Positions 8,526 to 17,571 are shown, counted from the stretch's first letter. The stretch is 64,000 nucleotides of DNA from Phycisphaerales bacterium (GCA_022839625.1 JALHJL010000006.1:62001-126000); one strand, 5' to 3'. Notes: a model not told the origin generated them from the letters alone. Translations and numbers: made by a program.

Positions 8526-9626
8526 GTGGCCCACGGAATCACGTTCGTGTTTGGTATCGAGACCATCCGCGAGTGCCTCCGGCACAACGACTGGGCTTGC
8601 GAGCGGGTCTTCTCGCTTGCTGCGGGCCTTACTGATGCGCAGTTTGGCCGACCCTTCCCAATGGGCCCCGGCTCGTTGCGTGCCACGCTTCAGCACCTCT
8701 ATGCGACCGAACGCACTTGGTTTGTCCGCTGGCAGGGCACCGAGTTGCCGCAGTTCCCCCATTCCCGCGACGTGCCGGCGCTGGCCGGTCTGCACAACGC
8801 GCGGCGCGCCCTGGCCAGCGCGCGAGACCTTCGCCTGTCCGCGCTTGCGCCCGGCGACCTCGACCGCGCCATCACCTACGCCGCCCAAGATGGACAGGTA
8901 TACGCCAGCAAGCTCGGCGACATCCTGCTGCATGTCTGCAACCACGGCGTGCACCATCGCGCACAAGCACTGAACATGCTACGCCACCTCGGCCGCAAGT
9001 CCATCGGCCAGGACTACCTGTTCATGCAGTGTGAACAGCCCACTACGCCCATTCCGCTGGACATGCAGGAGAAACTGACCGCGTTTGGCTTTCCGCCCGC
9101 CACACCCGTTCGCCCGTCGCCCGCCCTCGACCTGGTGACGATGCGGGCCTGGTTTCGCTATGGCGATTGGGCGCAACGCCGCGTGCTGGCGCTCACCGCG
9201 GGTTTGTCAGACATGCAGCTCGACCAGCCCTTTGAGCTTGGCCTGCGCACCGCGCGGCGTACGCTGCTGCACATCCGCGATGCGGAGCAATGGTGGTACG
9301 AGAATTGGACCGGGCCGCCGCCGGCCGAGTTCCCCAAGCTGGCGGAGAGTACCTCTCTGGCGGAGCTGCATAAGCTGTTCGACGCGACCGTGACCGCGCG
9401 CGACGCCTATTTCGACAGCTTGCGCGACGCCGACTTGCAGCGCGTCGTCGGGGCAAATGTTACCACGGGCCTGCGACTCGAGTTTCGCCTCGGTGAGACC
9501 ATGCTGCAGCTCTGCGCGCACGGCACGCACCACCGCGCGCAGCTCGTGAACATGCTTCGTCGGCTGGAAGTATCATTGCCTGCGCTCGACTATATCAGGA
9601 TGACCCGCGAGCCAGGGCAGCCTTAA
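8526..9626 (+). CDS. Tandem DinB/YfiT-like putative metalloenzyme
   Basis: Two DinB-like four-helix domains in one 366-residue chain. The first (about 15-170) has HLYATERTWFVRW and HVCNHGVHHRAQALNMLRHL; the second (about 200-360) has HIRDAEQWWYENW and QLCAHGTHHRAQLVNMLRRL. In each, one His on the second helix and the H-x-x-x-H of the last helix form the metal triad typical of DinB/YfiT proteins, so both sites look complete. Members are often thiol-dependent transferases (bacillithiol or mycothiol) or of unknown function, and the substrate cannot be read here. The start is GTG. The stop is followed after two bases by repeat copy B. The fusion probably arose by internal duplication. Confidence 0.85.
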   Translation: MAHGITFVFGIETIRECLRHNDWACERVFSLAAGLTDAQFGRPFPMGPGSLRATLQHLYATERTWFVRWQGTELPQFPHSRDVPALAGLHNARRALASARDLRLSALAPGDLDRAITYAAQDGQVYASKLGDILLHVCNHGVHHRAQALNMLRHLGRKSIGQDYLFMQCEQPTTPIPLDMQEKLTAFGFPPATPVRPSPALDLVTMRAWFRYGDWAQRRVLALTAGLSDMQLDQPFELGLRTARRTLLHIRDAEQWWYENWTGPPPAEFPKLAESTSLAELHKLFDATVTARDAYFDSLRDADLQRVVGANVTTGLRLEFRLGETMLQLCAHGTHHRAQLVNMLRRLEVSLPALDYIRMTREPGQP

Positions 9627-9628
9627 GT

Positions 9629-9722
9629 GTCCGTCGAAAGAGGGAACCGGCTCCGTGCCGGTGGGCTTTCACGGTAGCACCGCGTGGGTCTCTCGCGGTG
9701 CCTGTACACTCTTTCAATGGAC
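9629..9722. repeat. 94-bp palindromic intergenic repeat, copy B
   Basis: Same length and orientation as copy A, with diverged ends (GTCCGTCGAAAGAGGG at the left, CACTCTTTCAATGGAC at the right). Several changes differ between the two arms, so this copy is older or less constrained. It starts two bases after the stop codon of the DinB gene, a position expected of a terminator-like or 3'-end structure. Confidence 0.8.
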
Positions 9723-10449
9723 GTTAACCCCGCGCCTTGACTCGCCGCCGGAAGGAGCGGACTGAGTGACTTTTCAGCGCACGTATTCGGGTGCTCCTGG
9801 GAGGGCAAGGTCGCCTACTGCCGCACGCTGCGCACCGACAACAGGGTCGGCCGACCCGACCTACGTACCGCGAACTCGCCGCCCGGTCGATTGTGCGTTC
9901 CATTGTGTGGCGGCCGGGGCCTTCGAGTTACCGGATCGACCGAATAAATGCGGCTCAGACCACCCGTGAACCAGTGGGCCGCCGGGCCTGCTTTGACCGC
10001 CTCTGCGGACGGGCATATGAATTGGTGCAGGATGAATGCGGCGCTCGCGTGAGGCACCGTCGCAGGTAAGCGGATCGCGGACCTCGCATCGCCTGCTGCA
10101 AGGCCCAGGCCTTGCAGGCCCTTGGAGGCGGAAGGAATGTTCTTCGTCTGGACCCCACAACGAATCCGCATCGTCGTCTACTTCTTCGCGGCGTATCTCG
10201 CCCTCTGCTAGTCGCCGATTGAAGCCGGAACGCAGCACCGCTCATTCCACAGCGCACGGTCAGCCCAACTTTCGCCGATCGGCGCGTGGAACCGCATCGG
10301 CGGGGTCGCGCGGGTCGATGCGGCCCAAGCTGCGCCTGCCCGAATCCCCCAGCCGCGATCGTCCCCCCCCTCAGCGTGCGACGAATATCTGGTTCGTCAG
10401 GGCTGTCGCCGCGCTTAGAATTCGCTGGACTGCTGACCGGTGTGTCCCC
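9723..10449. other. 727-base region upstream of queA with little content
   Basis: No open frame here has a recognisable product. The plus strand holds one short candidate (10137-10211, listed separately). A weak promoter-like pair lies just before queA: TTCGTC at 10393-10398, a 17-base spacer, and TAGAAT at 10416-10421, about 30 bases from the queA ATG. The base composition is slightly less GC-rich than in the flanking genes. It may be a decayed gene. Confidence 0.45.
10137..10211 (+). CDS. Possible 24-residue hydrophobic peptide
   Basis: An ATG preceded by GGAGGCGGAAGGA opens MFFVWTPQRIRIVVYFFAAY followed by LALC and a stop. The peptide would be a single short amphipathic or membrane helix. 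Support is only the good ribosome binding site and the hydrophobic content; such short frames also occur by chance, so this is a low-confidence call. Confidence 0.22.
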   Translation: MFFVWTPQRIRIVVYFFAAYLALC

Positions 10450-11574
10450 ATGCGATTGTCCGAGCTTCAATACGAGCTGCCGCCGGAGCTGATTGCACAG
10501 CACCCGGTTGTCCCGCGGGACGCCTCGCGGCTGCTCGTGTTGGACCGCCGCCGCGGGAGCATCGAACACCGCACGTTTCGCGACCTCGGCGACTACCTGG
10601 TGCCCGGCGACTGCCTGGTGTTGAACGACACGCGGGTCATTCCCGCGCGTTTCTTCGGTCGCCGTGCTACGGGCGGCCGCGTGGAAGGGCTGTTTCTGCG
10701 CACGGATGGGGACGGCTGGCGGGTCATGCTCAAGGGCAGCGCGCGGCTCAAGGTCGGCGAGCGAATTGCCTGCGACCGAAGTCCGGTGCAGTTGACGGTC
10801 GAGCGGCGGCTGGAGCGCGGCGAGTGGCTGGTTCGACCTGAACCGGCCGTCGGACCGCTCGAATGGCTCGTGCAGGTCGGCCACACGCCCTTGCCGCCCT
10901 ACATCCACCGCGGCGCTTCCACCCACGGCCTGCCGGGGCCGGAGGACGCGGAGCGCTACCAGACGGTGTATGCCCAGCGGCCGGGGGCTGTCGCGGCTCC
11001 GACCGCCGGTCTGCATTTCACCGCCGAGCTGCTGGACCAGTTGCGCGGTCGCGGCGTGCGGCAGGTGGACGTGACGTTGCACGTTGGACCGGGCACGTTT
11101 GTGCCGATCGAGGTCGACGACCTGTCCGAGCACCGCATGCACGCCGAGTGGTTCGAGGTCACCCCGGCGGCGCTCGTCGGGCTACGAGCAGCGCGGACCG
11201 CGGGCCGCCGGGTCGTCGCGGTCGGCACGACCTCGGCGCGAGTGCTGGAATCGCTGTCGGCGGGAGAGCTTGATCGCCCGGCCGCTACGACCGCAGCACC
11301 TGGCGACGACTCGGCCGTTCCCCGACTCCTCCCAGGAAAGAAAGGGGATTCGGAGACCGCCGCCTTGTCGGGCTGGACCGACATCTTCATCCATCCGCCG
11401 TACCGCTTTCGCCACGTCGATCGCCTGCTCACGAACTTCCACCTTCCGGGCAGCACGTTGCTGGCCCTGGTGATGGCGTTCGCTTCGCCGGAGCTGATCC
11501 GCGCGGCCTATCGCGAGGCCGTCGAGCGCCGTTACCGGTTCTACAGCTACGGGGACGCGATGTTGATCCTCTGA
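10450..11574 (+). CDS. queA: S-adenosylmethionine:tRNA ribosyltransferase-isomerase
   Basis: QueA transfers and isomerises the ribosyl group of AdoMet onto 7-aminomethyl-7-deazaguanine in tRNA, giving epoxyqueuosine. Signature segments are present: LSELQYELPPELIAQHP at the N-terminus, CLVLNDTRVIPARFFGRR, HTPLPPYIHR, RYQTVYAQRPGAVAAPTAGL with HFT, LHVGPGTFVPI, and the end LLTNFHLPGSTLLALVMAFA with YRFYSYGDAMLI. The start is the ATG at 10450 (MRLSELQ), matching the family; in-frame sequence upstream is not conserved. At 374 residues it is slightly long because of a polar insertion near residues 276-305 (between AGELDR and TDIFIHPPY). No tgt, queG or queuosine-salvage gene is adjacent. Confidence 0.95.
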   Translation: MRLSELQYELPPELIAQHPVVPRDASRLLVLDRRRGSIEHRTFRDLGDYLVPGDCLVLNDTRVIPARFFGRRATGGRVEGLFLRTDGDGWRVMLKGSARLKVGERIACDRSPVQLTVERRLERGEWLVRPEPAVGPLEWLVQVGHTPLPPYIHRGASTHGLPGPEDAERYQTVYAQRPGAVAAPTAGLHFTAELLDQLRGRGVRQVDVTLHVGPGTFVPIEVDDLSEHRMHAEWFEVTPAALVGLRAARTAGRRVVAVGTTSARVLESLSAGELDRPAATTAAPGDDSAVPRLLPGKKGDSETAALSGWTDIFIHPPYRFRHVDRLLTNFHLPGSTLLALVMAFASPELIRAAYREAVERRYRFYSYGDAMLIL

Positions 11575-11589
11575 CGCCACGCGGGCACT

Positions 11590-11595
11590 TATAAT
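11590..11595 (+). promoter_or_regulatory. Consensus TATAAT just upstream of the lysC start
   Basis: A perfect TATAAT ends 11 bases before the lysC ATG, leaving room for a transcript with only a few leader bases. A TTGATC occurs 21 bases upstream, longer than the usual spacing. If used, lysC would be transcribed almost leaderless and independently of queA. Confidence 0.35.
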
Positions 11596-11606
11596 GGGCG
11601 GCGGCA

Positions 11607-12839
11607 ATGCCCGTCCTGGTTCAGAAATTCGGCGGTACGAGCGTGGCGGACGCGTCGCGGATTCATCTCGCGGCGCGGCGAGCGGTGCGTGCCCTGCTGG
11701 AGGGAGACCAGGTGGTGATGGTCGTGTCCGCGATGGGTGACACGACCGACCGGCTCGTGCGCCTCGCGCAGCAGGTGTCGCGCCGGCCGTCGAAACGCGA
11801 ACTGGACATGCTGTTGGCGACCGGCGAGCAGGTCAGCATCGCCCTGGTCGCGATGGCCATTGAGGAAGCGGGGTACCAGGCCATCAGCCTGACCGGCGCC
11901 CAGGTCGGCCTGCTGACGGACAGCGCGCACACGGCGGCACGCATCCAGTCCATCGACGTGGCCCGGATCAGGCGATTGCTCGACCAGGGGCTGATTGTGA
12001 TCGTGGCCGGCTTTCAGGGCGTGGACCGGGATTTCAACATCACGACGCTCGGCCGGGGCGGGAGCGATACGACGGCCGTTGCGCTGGCCGCGGCGCTGCG
12101 GGCGCGGGCCTGCGAGGTCTACACCGACGTCGATGGCGTCTACACCGCCGATCCCCGGCTCGTGCCCACGGCCTGCAAGCTGCCGGCGATCGGCTACGAT
12201 GAGATGCTGGAGTTGGCCGGCCGCGGTGCGCAGGTGATGCACGCCCGCTCGATCGAGCTGGGCAAGAAGTTTGGTGTGCCCATTCACGTACAGAGCAGCC
12301 TGACCGACAGCCCGGGAACGATCATCATGGACCCGACGCCTGGAATGGAAGACGTAGTCGTGCGCGGGGTCAGCCTGGAACGGGGCCTCGCCCGCGTCAC
12401 CTTGCATGGACTCCGCAACGAACCGGGCCTGGTGGCCGCGGTGCTCGACGAGATTGCCCGACGCGCGATCCCCGTCGACGACATTGCGCAGACCGTCGCC
12501 GCCGACGGCAGCCTGGTGACGCTCAGCTTCACGGTCCAGGGGCGCGAGGAGGGCGAGTTGCGCGCCGTCGCGGAGCTTCTGACACACCGCTTTCACGCCG
12601 GCCACCTGGACCTCAGCACCGATCTGGCCCGCGTGAGCGCGGTCGGCGCAGGCATGCGCACGCATCACGGCGTCGCAGCCCGCATGTTCGGCGCACTGGC
12701 CGCGGAGAAGATTCGCATCGACCATATCGCCACGAGCGAGATCGTCATCAGTGTGCTCGTTCCGGCGGCGGACGCCGAAGGAGCGTTGCAGGCCGTGCAC
12801 CAGGCGTTTGGCTTGGACCGTGCGGGGGACGCGGCGTAG
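11607..12839 (+). CDS. lysC: Aspartate kinase with two C-terminal ACT domains
   Basis: The enzyme phosphorylates aspartate, the first step toward lysine, threonine, methionine and diaminopimelate. It opens with VLVQKFGGTSVADASRI, the ATP site motif, followed by LATGEQVSIAL and the kinase signature TTLGRGGSDTTAVALAAALR, then EVYTDVDGVYTADPRLVP. Residues from about 265 form paired ACT domains (ITLHGLRNEPGL-like start, then RVSAVGAGMRTHHGVAARMF), so feedback control by an amino acid is expected. At 410 residues it matches monofunctional bacterial aspartokinases. The ATG lies 32 bases after the queA stop. It ends about 60 bases before the convergent phosphatase gene. Confidence 0.95.
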   Translation: MPVLVQKFGGTSVADASRIHLAARRAVRALLEGDQVVMVVSAMGDTTDRLVRLAQQVSRRPSKRELDMLLATGEQVSIALVAMAIEEAGYQAISLTGAQVGLLTDSAHTAARIQSIDVARIRRLLDQGLIVIVAGFQGVDRDFNITTLGRGGSDTTAVALAAALRARACEVYTDVDGVYTADPRLVPTACKLPAIGYDEMLELAGRGAQVMHARSIELGKKFGVPIHVQSSLTDSPGTIIMDPTPGMEDVVVRGVSLERGLARVTLHGLRNEPGLVAAVLDEIARRAIPVDDIAQTVAADGSLVTLSFTVQGREEGELRAVAELLTHRFHAGHLDLSTDLARVSAVGAGMRTHHGVAARMFGALAAEKIRIDHIATSEIVISVLVPAADAEGALQAVHQAFGLDRAGDAA

Positions 12840-12898
12840 CCTGGCCCGCGAAGCGGAACTTCACCTTACGTCGCGAGTGTGGATCGCCCCGCCGGCGG

Positions 12899-14533
12899 CT
12901 ACCGCAGGTATTGGAGTGCCATCAGGGTCAGATCGTCGGCGTTCTTGCCAGAGTCGAGGTGGCTCCGGACCAGCGCCAGCAGCGTCTTGAGCACTTCGTC
13001 GGCGCTGCGGTCGGAGAGCGCGGCGAGCGCATCGGCAACTGGCCCGACGCTCAGGAGGCGGCCGCTGGGGTCGGGGGCCTCGATGAGCCCGTCGGTGTAG
13101 AACAGGGCCCCTTCCAGATCGCGGCCCGGCTCGATCCGCTGCACTTCGTACTGCTCATCGAGCTCGATGCCCAACGGGAGGGCCAGGCCGTCCACCTCGG
13201 GCTGGACGTGTCCGCGCCGCAGCAGCAGGGGGCCGGGGTGCCCGGCGTTGACGTACTCCATTGCGCCGGTCGTCGTGTCCACCCGGCCCACCACCGCCGT
13301 AATGAACACGTTTGAGCGCGTGCTGCTGTACATCATGCGGTTCAGGCGCGTTGCCACGTCGCGCAACGGGACATCGGCCGTGAGCGCGACGCGCAAGGCG
13401 CCCTTCAGGTGCGCCATGACGAGCGCCGCCGGCAGGCCGTGCCCGGTGACGTCGGCGATGATGAGCCCCACCCGGCCGCCGCCGAGATCGAAGTAGTCGT
13501 AGTAGTCGCCGCCGACGGCTTCGGACGGCTCGTTGTGACCGGCCAGGGCGACCCTTCCGGCCGTGAGCTTCCCGGCGGGAAACAAGTCCTGCTGGATCGC
13601 GCGGGCCTGCCGAAGCGCGGTCTTCAGCTTCTCGGTTTCCAGGTACGCGTGAAAGAGGCGCACGGTCTCCAGCCCGACGCCGACCTGCTGGGCGATCGCC
13701 GCCAGGAAATCGACATCCTCGCGCGTGTAGGTCGCGGCGCGGGTGACGCGGTCGCCGTAGATGACCCCCAGAATCTTGTCGCGGTGCATGATCGGCACGC
13801 AGAGCGCCGAGCAGATCGGAAACCGGACCAGGCTCTCGCTCAGGTTGTCCACCAGGTCCACCGCCGGGTTGTTCACCACCGCGCGCTGCCCCTCGACGAG
13901 CGCGCGGTTGATCAGCGTGCGGCTCACGCGGTACGCGCCGCTCTCGTCGCGGGGGAGGTTGCGAGTGACGGGCAGCTCGGGCTCGCCGCGCGGCGTCTTG
14001 AGCGCGATGAGGCCGCGCTCGAAGCCCAGTGCCTCGCAGCACGCGTCGAGGGCCTGTTGCAGAAGCTGGTTGGGCTCGAACGTGCCCCCGATGCGCTCCG
14101 TCAGGCTCATGAGCAACGCCAGCCGCTGCTGGTTCAGATCGAGGTTCCGGGTGGAGGGGAAGAAGCGCGTGTTGTCCGTTTCGCCGGGCGTTTCCGGCTG
14201 AAACTGGACCTGGCTCTCGTGCAGGACGTAGGGCTGGGCTCCGACGATCTCCAGTTCGTAGTCGCCGATGCGGATCAGGCGCTGCGCCGGACGCACCGTG
14301 TTGTGGAACGGCTCCCCGGAATCAACCCGCGTGCCGTTCTTCGAGTCCTTGTCGGCGACGAGGATCCGCCCGCCGGCGTCCACCCAGACCGTGGCATGTT
14401 CGCGTGAGACCTCCGCGTCGTGCGGTAGGACCACGTCGCACGAATCGGCCCGTCCCAGCGTGATGGGCCGTCCCGAGAGCGGCACGGTCCGGCACGAGCC
14501 GTCTTGCGAGCGAATAACCAGGGCCGGCGTCAT
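12899..14533 (-). CDS. FHA-GAF-SpoIIE (RsbU-like) serine phosphatase
   Basis: A 544-residue cytoplasmic signalling protein. Residues 1-105 are a forkhead-associated domain that binds phosphothreonine (TLGRADSC, VSREHATVW, DKDSKNGTRVDSG). Residues about 140-300 form a GAF sensor domain. The C-terminal part is a PP2C-type SpoIIE/RsbU phosphatase: EAVGGDYYDYFDLGGGRVG, LIIADVTGHGLPAALVMAHL, and YVNAGHPGPLLLRR, all with metal-binding Asp/Gly positions. RsbU-type enzymes dephosphorylate anti-sigma-factor antagonists, though no partner gene lies nearby. Its ATG sits one base after the stop of the 66-residue gene upstream, so both are made from one message. It converges on lysC. Confidence 0.9.
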   Translation of the reverse strand: MTPALVIRSQDGSCRTVPLSGRPITLGRADSCDVVLPHDAEVSREHATVWVDAGGRILVADKDSKNGTRVDSGEPFHNTVRPAQRLIRIGDYELEIVGAQPYVLHESQVQFQPETPGETDNTRFFPSTRNLDLNQQRLALLMSLTERIGGTFEPNQLLQQALDACCEALGFERGLIALKTPRGEPELPVTRNLPRDESGAYRVSRTLINRALVEGQRAVVNNPAVDLVDNLSESLVRFPICSALCVPIMHRDKILGVIYGDRVTRAATYTREDVDFLAAIAQQVGVGLETVRLFHAYLETEKLKTALRQARAIQQDLFPAGKLTAGRVALAGHNEPSEAVGGDYYDYFDLGGGRVGLIIADVTGHGLPAALVMAHLKGALRVALTADVPLRDVATRLNRMMYSSTRSNVFITAVVGRVDTTTGAMEYVNAGHPGPLLLRRGHVQPEVDGLALPLGIELDEQYEVQRIEPGRDLEGALFYTDGLIEAPDPSGRLLSVGPVADALAALSDRSADEVLKTLLALVRSHLDSGKNADDLTLMALQYLR

Positions 14534-14534
14534 G

Positions 14535-14735
14535 TCATCCGCGGGCCAAGCGCACCAAGAGGTCCAGCAGGCCGGCCACCGCGCTGTAGGGGGCCACCCC
14601 GATGTTCCCGGCCGCCTGCGGCGACAGCAGAATGTCGAGGTTCCGTTCGAAGGCGGCCATGCAGTTGCTCACGAAGAGCAGTCCCGCAGAGGGGACGAGC
14701 CAGTAGAGTCGGCGATAGGTTCGTAAGCGGTACAT
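14535..14735 (-). CDS. Small exported or membrane protein coupled to the FHA-GAF phosphatase
   Basis: A 66-residue product beginning MYRLRTYRRLYWLVPSAGLL and continuing FVSNCMAAF, a basic stretch plus hydrophobic helix resembling a signal sequence or lipoprotein leader (Cys at 25). The rest is a helical stretch ending YSAVAGLLDLLVRLARG. The ATG has GGGAGA six bases upstream. The stop nearly touches the phosphatase start (one base between), pointing to translational coupling. A perfect TATAAT on the minus strand at 14822-14827 is a plausible promoter for the pair. The function is unknown. Confidence 0.65.
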   Translation of the reverse strand: MYRLRTYRRLYWLVPSAGLLFVSNCMAAFERNLDILLSPQAAGNIGVAPYSAVAGLLDLLVRLARG

Positions 14736-14821
14736 CCGTTCTCCCTGTTGGGCGGTCGGCCGATCACGACGAGGGCGGCCGACCCGGCCCGCACGACCAT
14801 ACGTGCTCCATCAGCCCGAAC

Positions 14822-14827
14822 ATTATA
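14822..14827 (-). promoter_or_regulatory. -10 element (TATAAT) for the small-protein/phosphatase operon
   Basis: Reading leftward the sequence is GCGTATAATG, a perfect -10 hexamer. The position 17 bases upstream reads TACAAC, a poor -35. The resulting 5' leader would be about 80 bases before the ATG at 14735. Confidence 0.45.
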
Positions 14828-15017
14828 CGCGCTCGCGCACGGAGGTTGTAGGCGGGCATGACCGGGCAGAAACGCATTCGTTCTCGTAAGCCCATGCGCG
14901 TGCAGGACGTCCGACGCCACATCTCTACGGCGACCGGCGGCCGCGGCGATACTCGAAAGTCCTGGCCGTGTGACGCGGACCGGGTACCCGACAGGGACAC
15001 CTGGCGCGCTGTTGGAG

Positions 15018-16196
15018 TTACTTGAGCTTCATCAACGCCGAGACGATGCTGACGCCGATACCGGCGACGGGCAGAATGACCGCCACCCACCCCAGAATTA
15101 GCCCGACCAAGGCGCGCCGCGCGCCCCGCCAGTGACCCGGCTCGGTTCGGATGCGCCGCCGCGCTCCGATCGACACCACGATCGCCAGTATGGCCAGCAC
15201 CAGCGCCGCCGTCACCGCCAGACAGGCCCCCAGGCCGCCGATCATAAACGGCAGCGGCGGCATCTGCGGCTTGCCCGGGCCGAAGCTCTGCATGTCCATC
15301 GGGCCATACACGCGCTGCAAGACGAGCTGCGCGACGATCGCGGCCACCCAGAGTGCCACCGCGAGCAGCCCGCAGACCAGTCCGGCCGTCGCACCCCGCA
15401 TCAGGCGCGCGGTCAACACCCGCGGACCGATGGGCTCGGCCGGCTTCGCCTCCGCCACGCCCGGCGCTGCGTCGGTCGTCCATTTCCGCGGCCGGCCGTC
15501 GCCCTCCTCGGCCGCCACTTCCGCCGCCGGCCGATCGGAGACGATCTTGCCGTCCAGCATCTGGACGATCCGCTGCGCTTGCCGGGCAATGTCCGGCTCG
15601 TGGGTCACCATGACGATCGTCACGCCCTGCTCGTTGAGGCGGCGGAAGATGTCCATGATCTGGGCGCCGGTCCGCGAGTCGAGATTGCCGGTCGGCTCGT
15701 CGGCCAGCAGCAGGGCCGGATCGTTCACGATCGCGCGGGCGATGGCCACGCGCTGCCGTTCGCCGCCGGAGAGCTCGTTGGGGTTGTGGTGAGATCGCGG
15801 CACGAGCCCGACCCGCTCCAGGGCCCGCAGCGCGGCCGCGCGGGTGTTGGCCTTCCGCGCGTAGAACAGCGGCACGGCGACGTTTTCCGCCGCGGAGGTC
15901 CGGTTGATCAGGTTGAACGTCTGGAAGACGAACCCCACCCGCTTGTTGCGCACGCGCGCCAGATCGCGGTCCGACAGATCTCCCACCGCCCGGCCGTCGA
16001 GGAGATACGTTCCGCCGGTCGGACGATCCAGGCAGCCCAGGAGGTGCATCATGGTGCTCTTGCCGCTGCCGGAGGGACCGGTGATGGCCACGAACTCGCC
16101 GCGCTCGATGGTCAGGTCCACGCCGTCCAGCGCATGGACCACGGTATTCCCCATGCGATAGAGCTTGGTCAGCCCGCGGACCTCGATGAGTGCCAC
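15018..16196 (-). CDS. MacB/LolD-type ABC ATPase with C-terminal membrane extension
   Basis: Residues 1-225 are a complete ABC ATPase of the MacB/LolD group: Walker A GPSGSGKS, Q-loop VFQTFNLI, signature LSGGERQRVAIARAI, Walker B LLLADEPTGNLDSRTG and a switch His in VMVTHEPD. A linker rich in Ala/Glu/Pro leads to three hydrophobic segments between about 265 and 392 (GATAGLVCGLLAVALWVAAI; FMIGGLGACLAVTAALVLAI; LVGLILGWVAVILPVAGIGV). That tail is not the FtsX/MacB permease, which is larger and has a periplasmic domain. The gene starts one base after the stop of the MacA-like adaptor. The true permease is not visible, so it either lies elsewhere or the tail performs another role. Confidence 0.85.
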   Translation of the reverse strand: MALIEVRGLTKLYRMGNTVVHALDGVDLTIERGEFVAITGPSGSGKSTMMHLLGCLDRPTGGTYLLDGRAVGDLSDRDLARVRNKRVGFVFQTFNLINRTSAAENVAVPLFYARKANTRAAALRALERVGLVPRSHHNPNELSGGERQRVAIARAIVNDPALLLADEPTGNLDSRTGAQIMDIFRRLNEQGVTIVMVTHEPDIARQAQRIVQMLDGKIVSDRPAAEVAAEEGDGRPRKWTTDAAPGVAEAKPAEPIGPRVLTARLMRGATAGLVCGLLAVALWVAAIVAQLVLQRVYGPMDMQSFGPGKPQMPPLPFMIGGLGACLAVTAALVLAILAIVVSIGARRRIRTEPGHWRGARRALVGLILGWVAVILPVAGIGVSIVSALMKLK

Positions 16197-16197
16197 T

Positions 16198-17571
16198 CTA
16201 GTCCGCGCCTCCGCTGACGTCCTGCGGCAGCTTCGTGTAGACCTCGGCGCCTTCCTTCAGCTCGCCGCCCCCCAGCACCTCGATCACCTGGGTATGCTCG
16301 CCGTCGCTGATTCCGAACCGGCACACGACGAACCGCTTGCCGAACTCGTCCCGCGAGCCGCGTTCCGGGGGCACCTTAAGCCACACGCCCCGCTGCTCCT
16401 CGAACGACTTGACTGCTTCGGCCGGTACGAGCAGCACGTTGGTCGCGCTCTCGACCGTAAACTCGACCTGGGCCTGGGCGCCCAGCGGCAGCTTGGGGGA
16501 CTTCTCGTCTTCGATCAAGACGTGCACGTCGAACTGGATAATGGAGGAGCCGACATTGAGCTTGCCCTGCGGCTCGACGCGCTCGATCCGGCCCTCGAAT
16601 TCGTCGTCCGGGAAGGCATCGACCGTGATCCGCACCCGCCCGCTGCGCTGCTCGAGTTGCGCGGCGTCCTGCTCGGCGATCTCGCGCAGGCCGGGCATTT
16701 CCGGCAGGGCGCTGATGGGCGAGATCGCCAGCACGCGCCCGTAATCCGCCTCGTCCAGCCGGGCCACCACCTTCTTCTTCGAAACGTCGGCCAGCGCCAT
16801 CAGAAGCGTGCCGCCCGTGAAACCCTGCGTCGCCGACTGCACGAGCATCCCGGGCCGCACGTACACCTCGGTCACGACTGCATCCTGCGGCGCGATCACC
16901 GTCGTCTCGCTGTGGCGCTTCTGCGCGTCTTCCAGCGTCTTCCGCGTCGCGTGCACCAGAGCTTCCTGCGACCGCACGGCAGCCTCGGCGTCCTGCTTCG
17001 TGAGCTCGGCGGTCGTGATCGCGATGCGGGCGGATTCCTGGGCCGCGAGACTCATGCGGTGTTGCGCCCGCGCATCGTTCAGGTCCTGGGCGCTGACCTC
17101 GCCGCCCCGCGCCAGACTCTCCACCTTCTGCAACTGGAACGCCGTGATTTCGCCTTGGGCCTTGATCTCCTCGTACCGCGCCTTGGCGGCGTCGATCGAC
17201 ACCTGGGCCCGCTCGACCGCAACCTGGGCTTGCGTCAGCATCGCGTCGGCCCGGTCGAAATCGGCCCGCGCACGCTCGACCGCCCGCTGCTCATCGTCGG
17301 GATCGAGCAACACGACCGGCGTGTCGGCGTGCACGAAGGAGCCCTCCACGACCCTGACCTCCATGATCCGCCCGGACGCCTCGGACTTGACCTCGATCAC
17401 CTGGTCCGGCCGAATCAGCCCGGCGGCGGTGATCGGCACCATGATGTTCCCCCGGCTCACCTGTCCGATCTTCGGTTGGGCCCACAGCGGGACCATGACC
17501 TGCCGGCGGGCCACGTACCAGCCCACGCCGAGCACCAGCAGACCGATCAGCACAACCAGCCACTTCTTCAT
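16198..17571 (-). CDS. MacA/HlyD-type periplasmic adaptor protein
   Basis: Membrane-fusion adaptors connect an inner-membrane ABC or RND pump with the outer membrane. The product begins MKKWLVVLIGLLVLGVGWYV, an N-terminal anchor. A lipoyl half-motif follows (GLIRPDQVIEVKSEASGRIM), then a long alpha-hairpin (about 90-230, very rich in Ala/Gln/Glu), the second lipoyl half (AVVTEVYVRPGMLVQ) and beta-barrel segments (FEGRIERVEPQGKLNVGSSI). An upstream in-frame start would add 14 residues without a signal character. Its stop adjoins the ABC ATPase start, so the two form an operon. About 457 residues is long for MacA, mainly through the hairpin. Confidence 0.85.
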   Translation of the reverse strand: MKKWLVVLIGLLVLGVGWYVARRQVMVPLWAQPKIGQVSRGNIMVPITAAGLIRPDQVIEVKSEASGRIMEVRVVEGSFVHADTPVVLLDPDDEQRAVERARADFDRADAMLTQAQVAVERAQVSIDAAKARYEEIKAQGEITAFQLQKVESLARGGEVSAQDLNDARAQHRMSLAAQESARIAITTAELTKQDAEAAVRSQEALVHATRKTLEDAQKRHSETTVIAPQDAVVTEVYVRPGMLVQSATQGFTGGTLLMALADVSKKKVVARLDEADYGRVLAISPISALPEMPGLREIAEQDAAQLEQRSGRVRITVDAFPDDEFEGRIERVEPQGKLNVGSSIIQFDVHVLIEDEKSPKLPLGAQAQVEFTVESATNVLLVPAEAVKSFEEQRGVWLKVPPERGSRDEFGKRFVVCRFGISDGEHTQVIEVLGGGELKEGAEVYTKLPQDVSGGAD

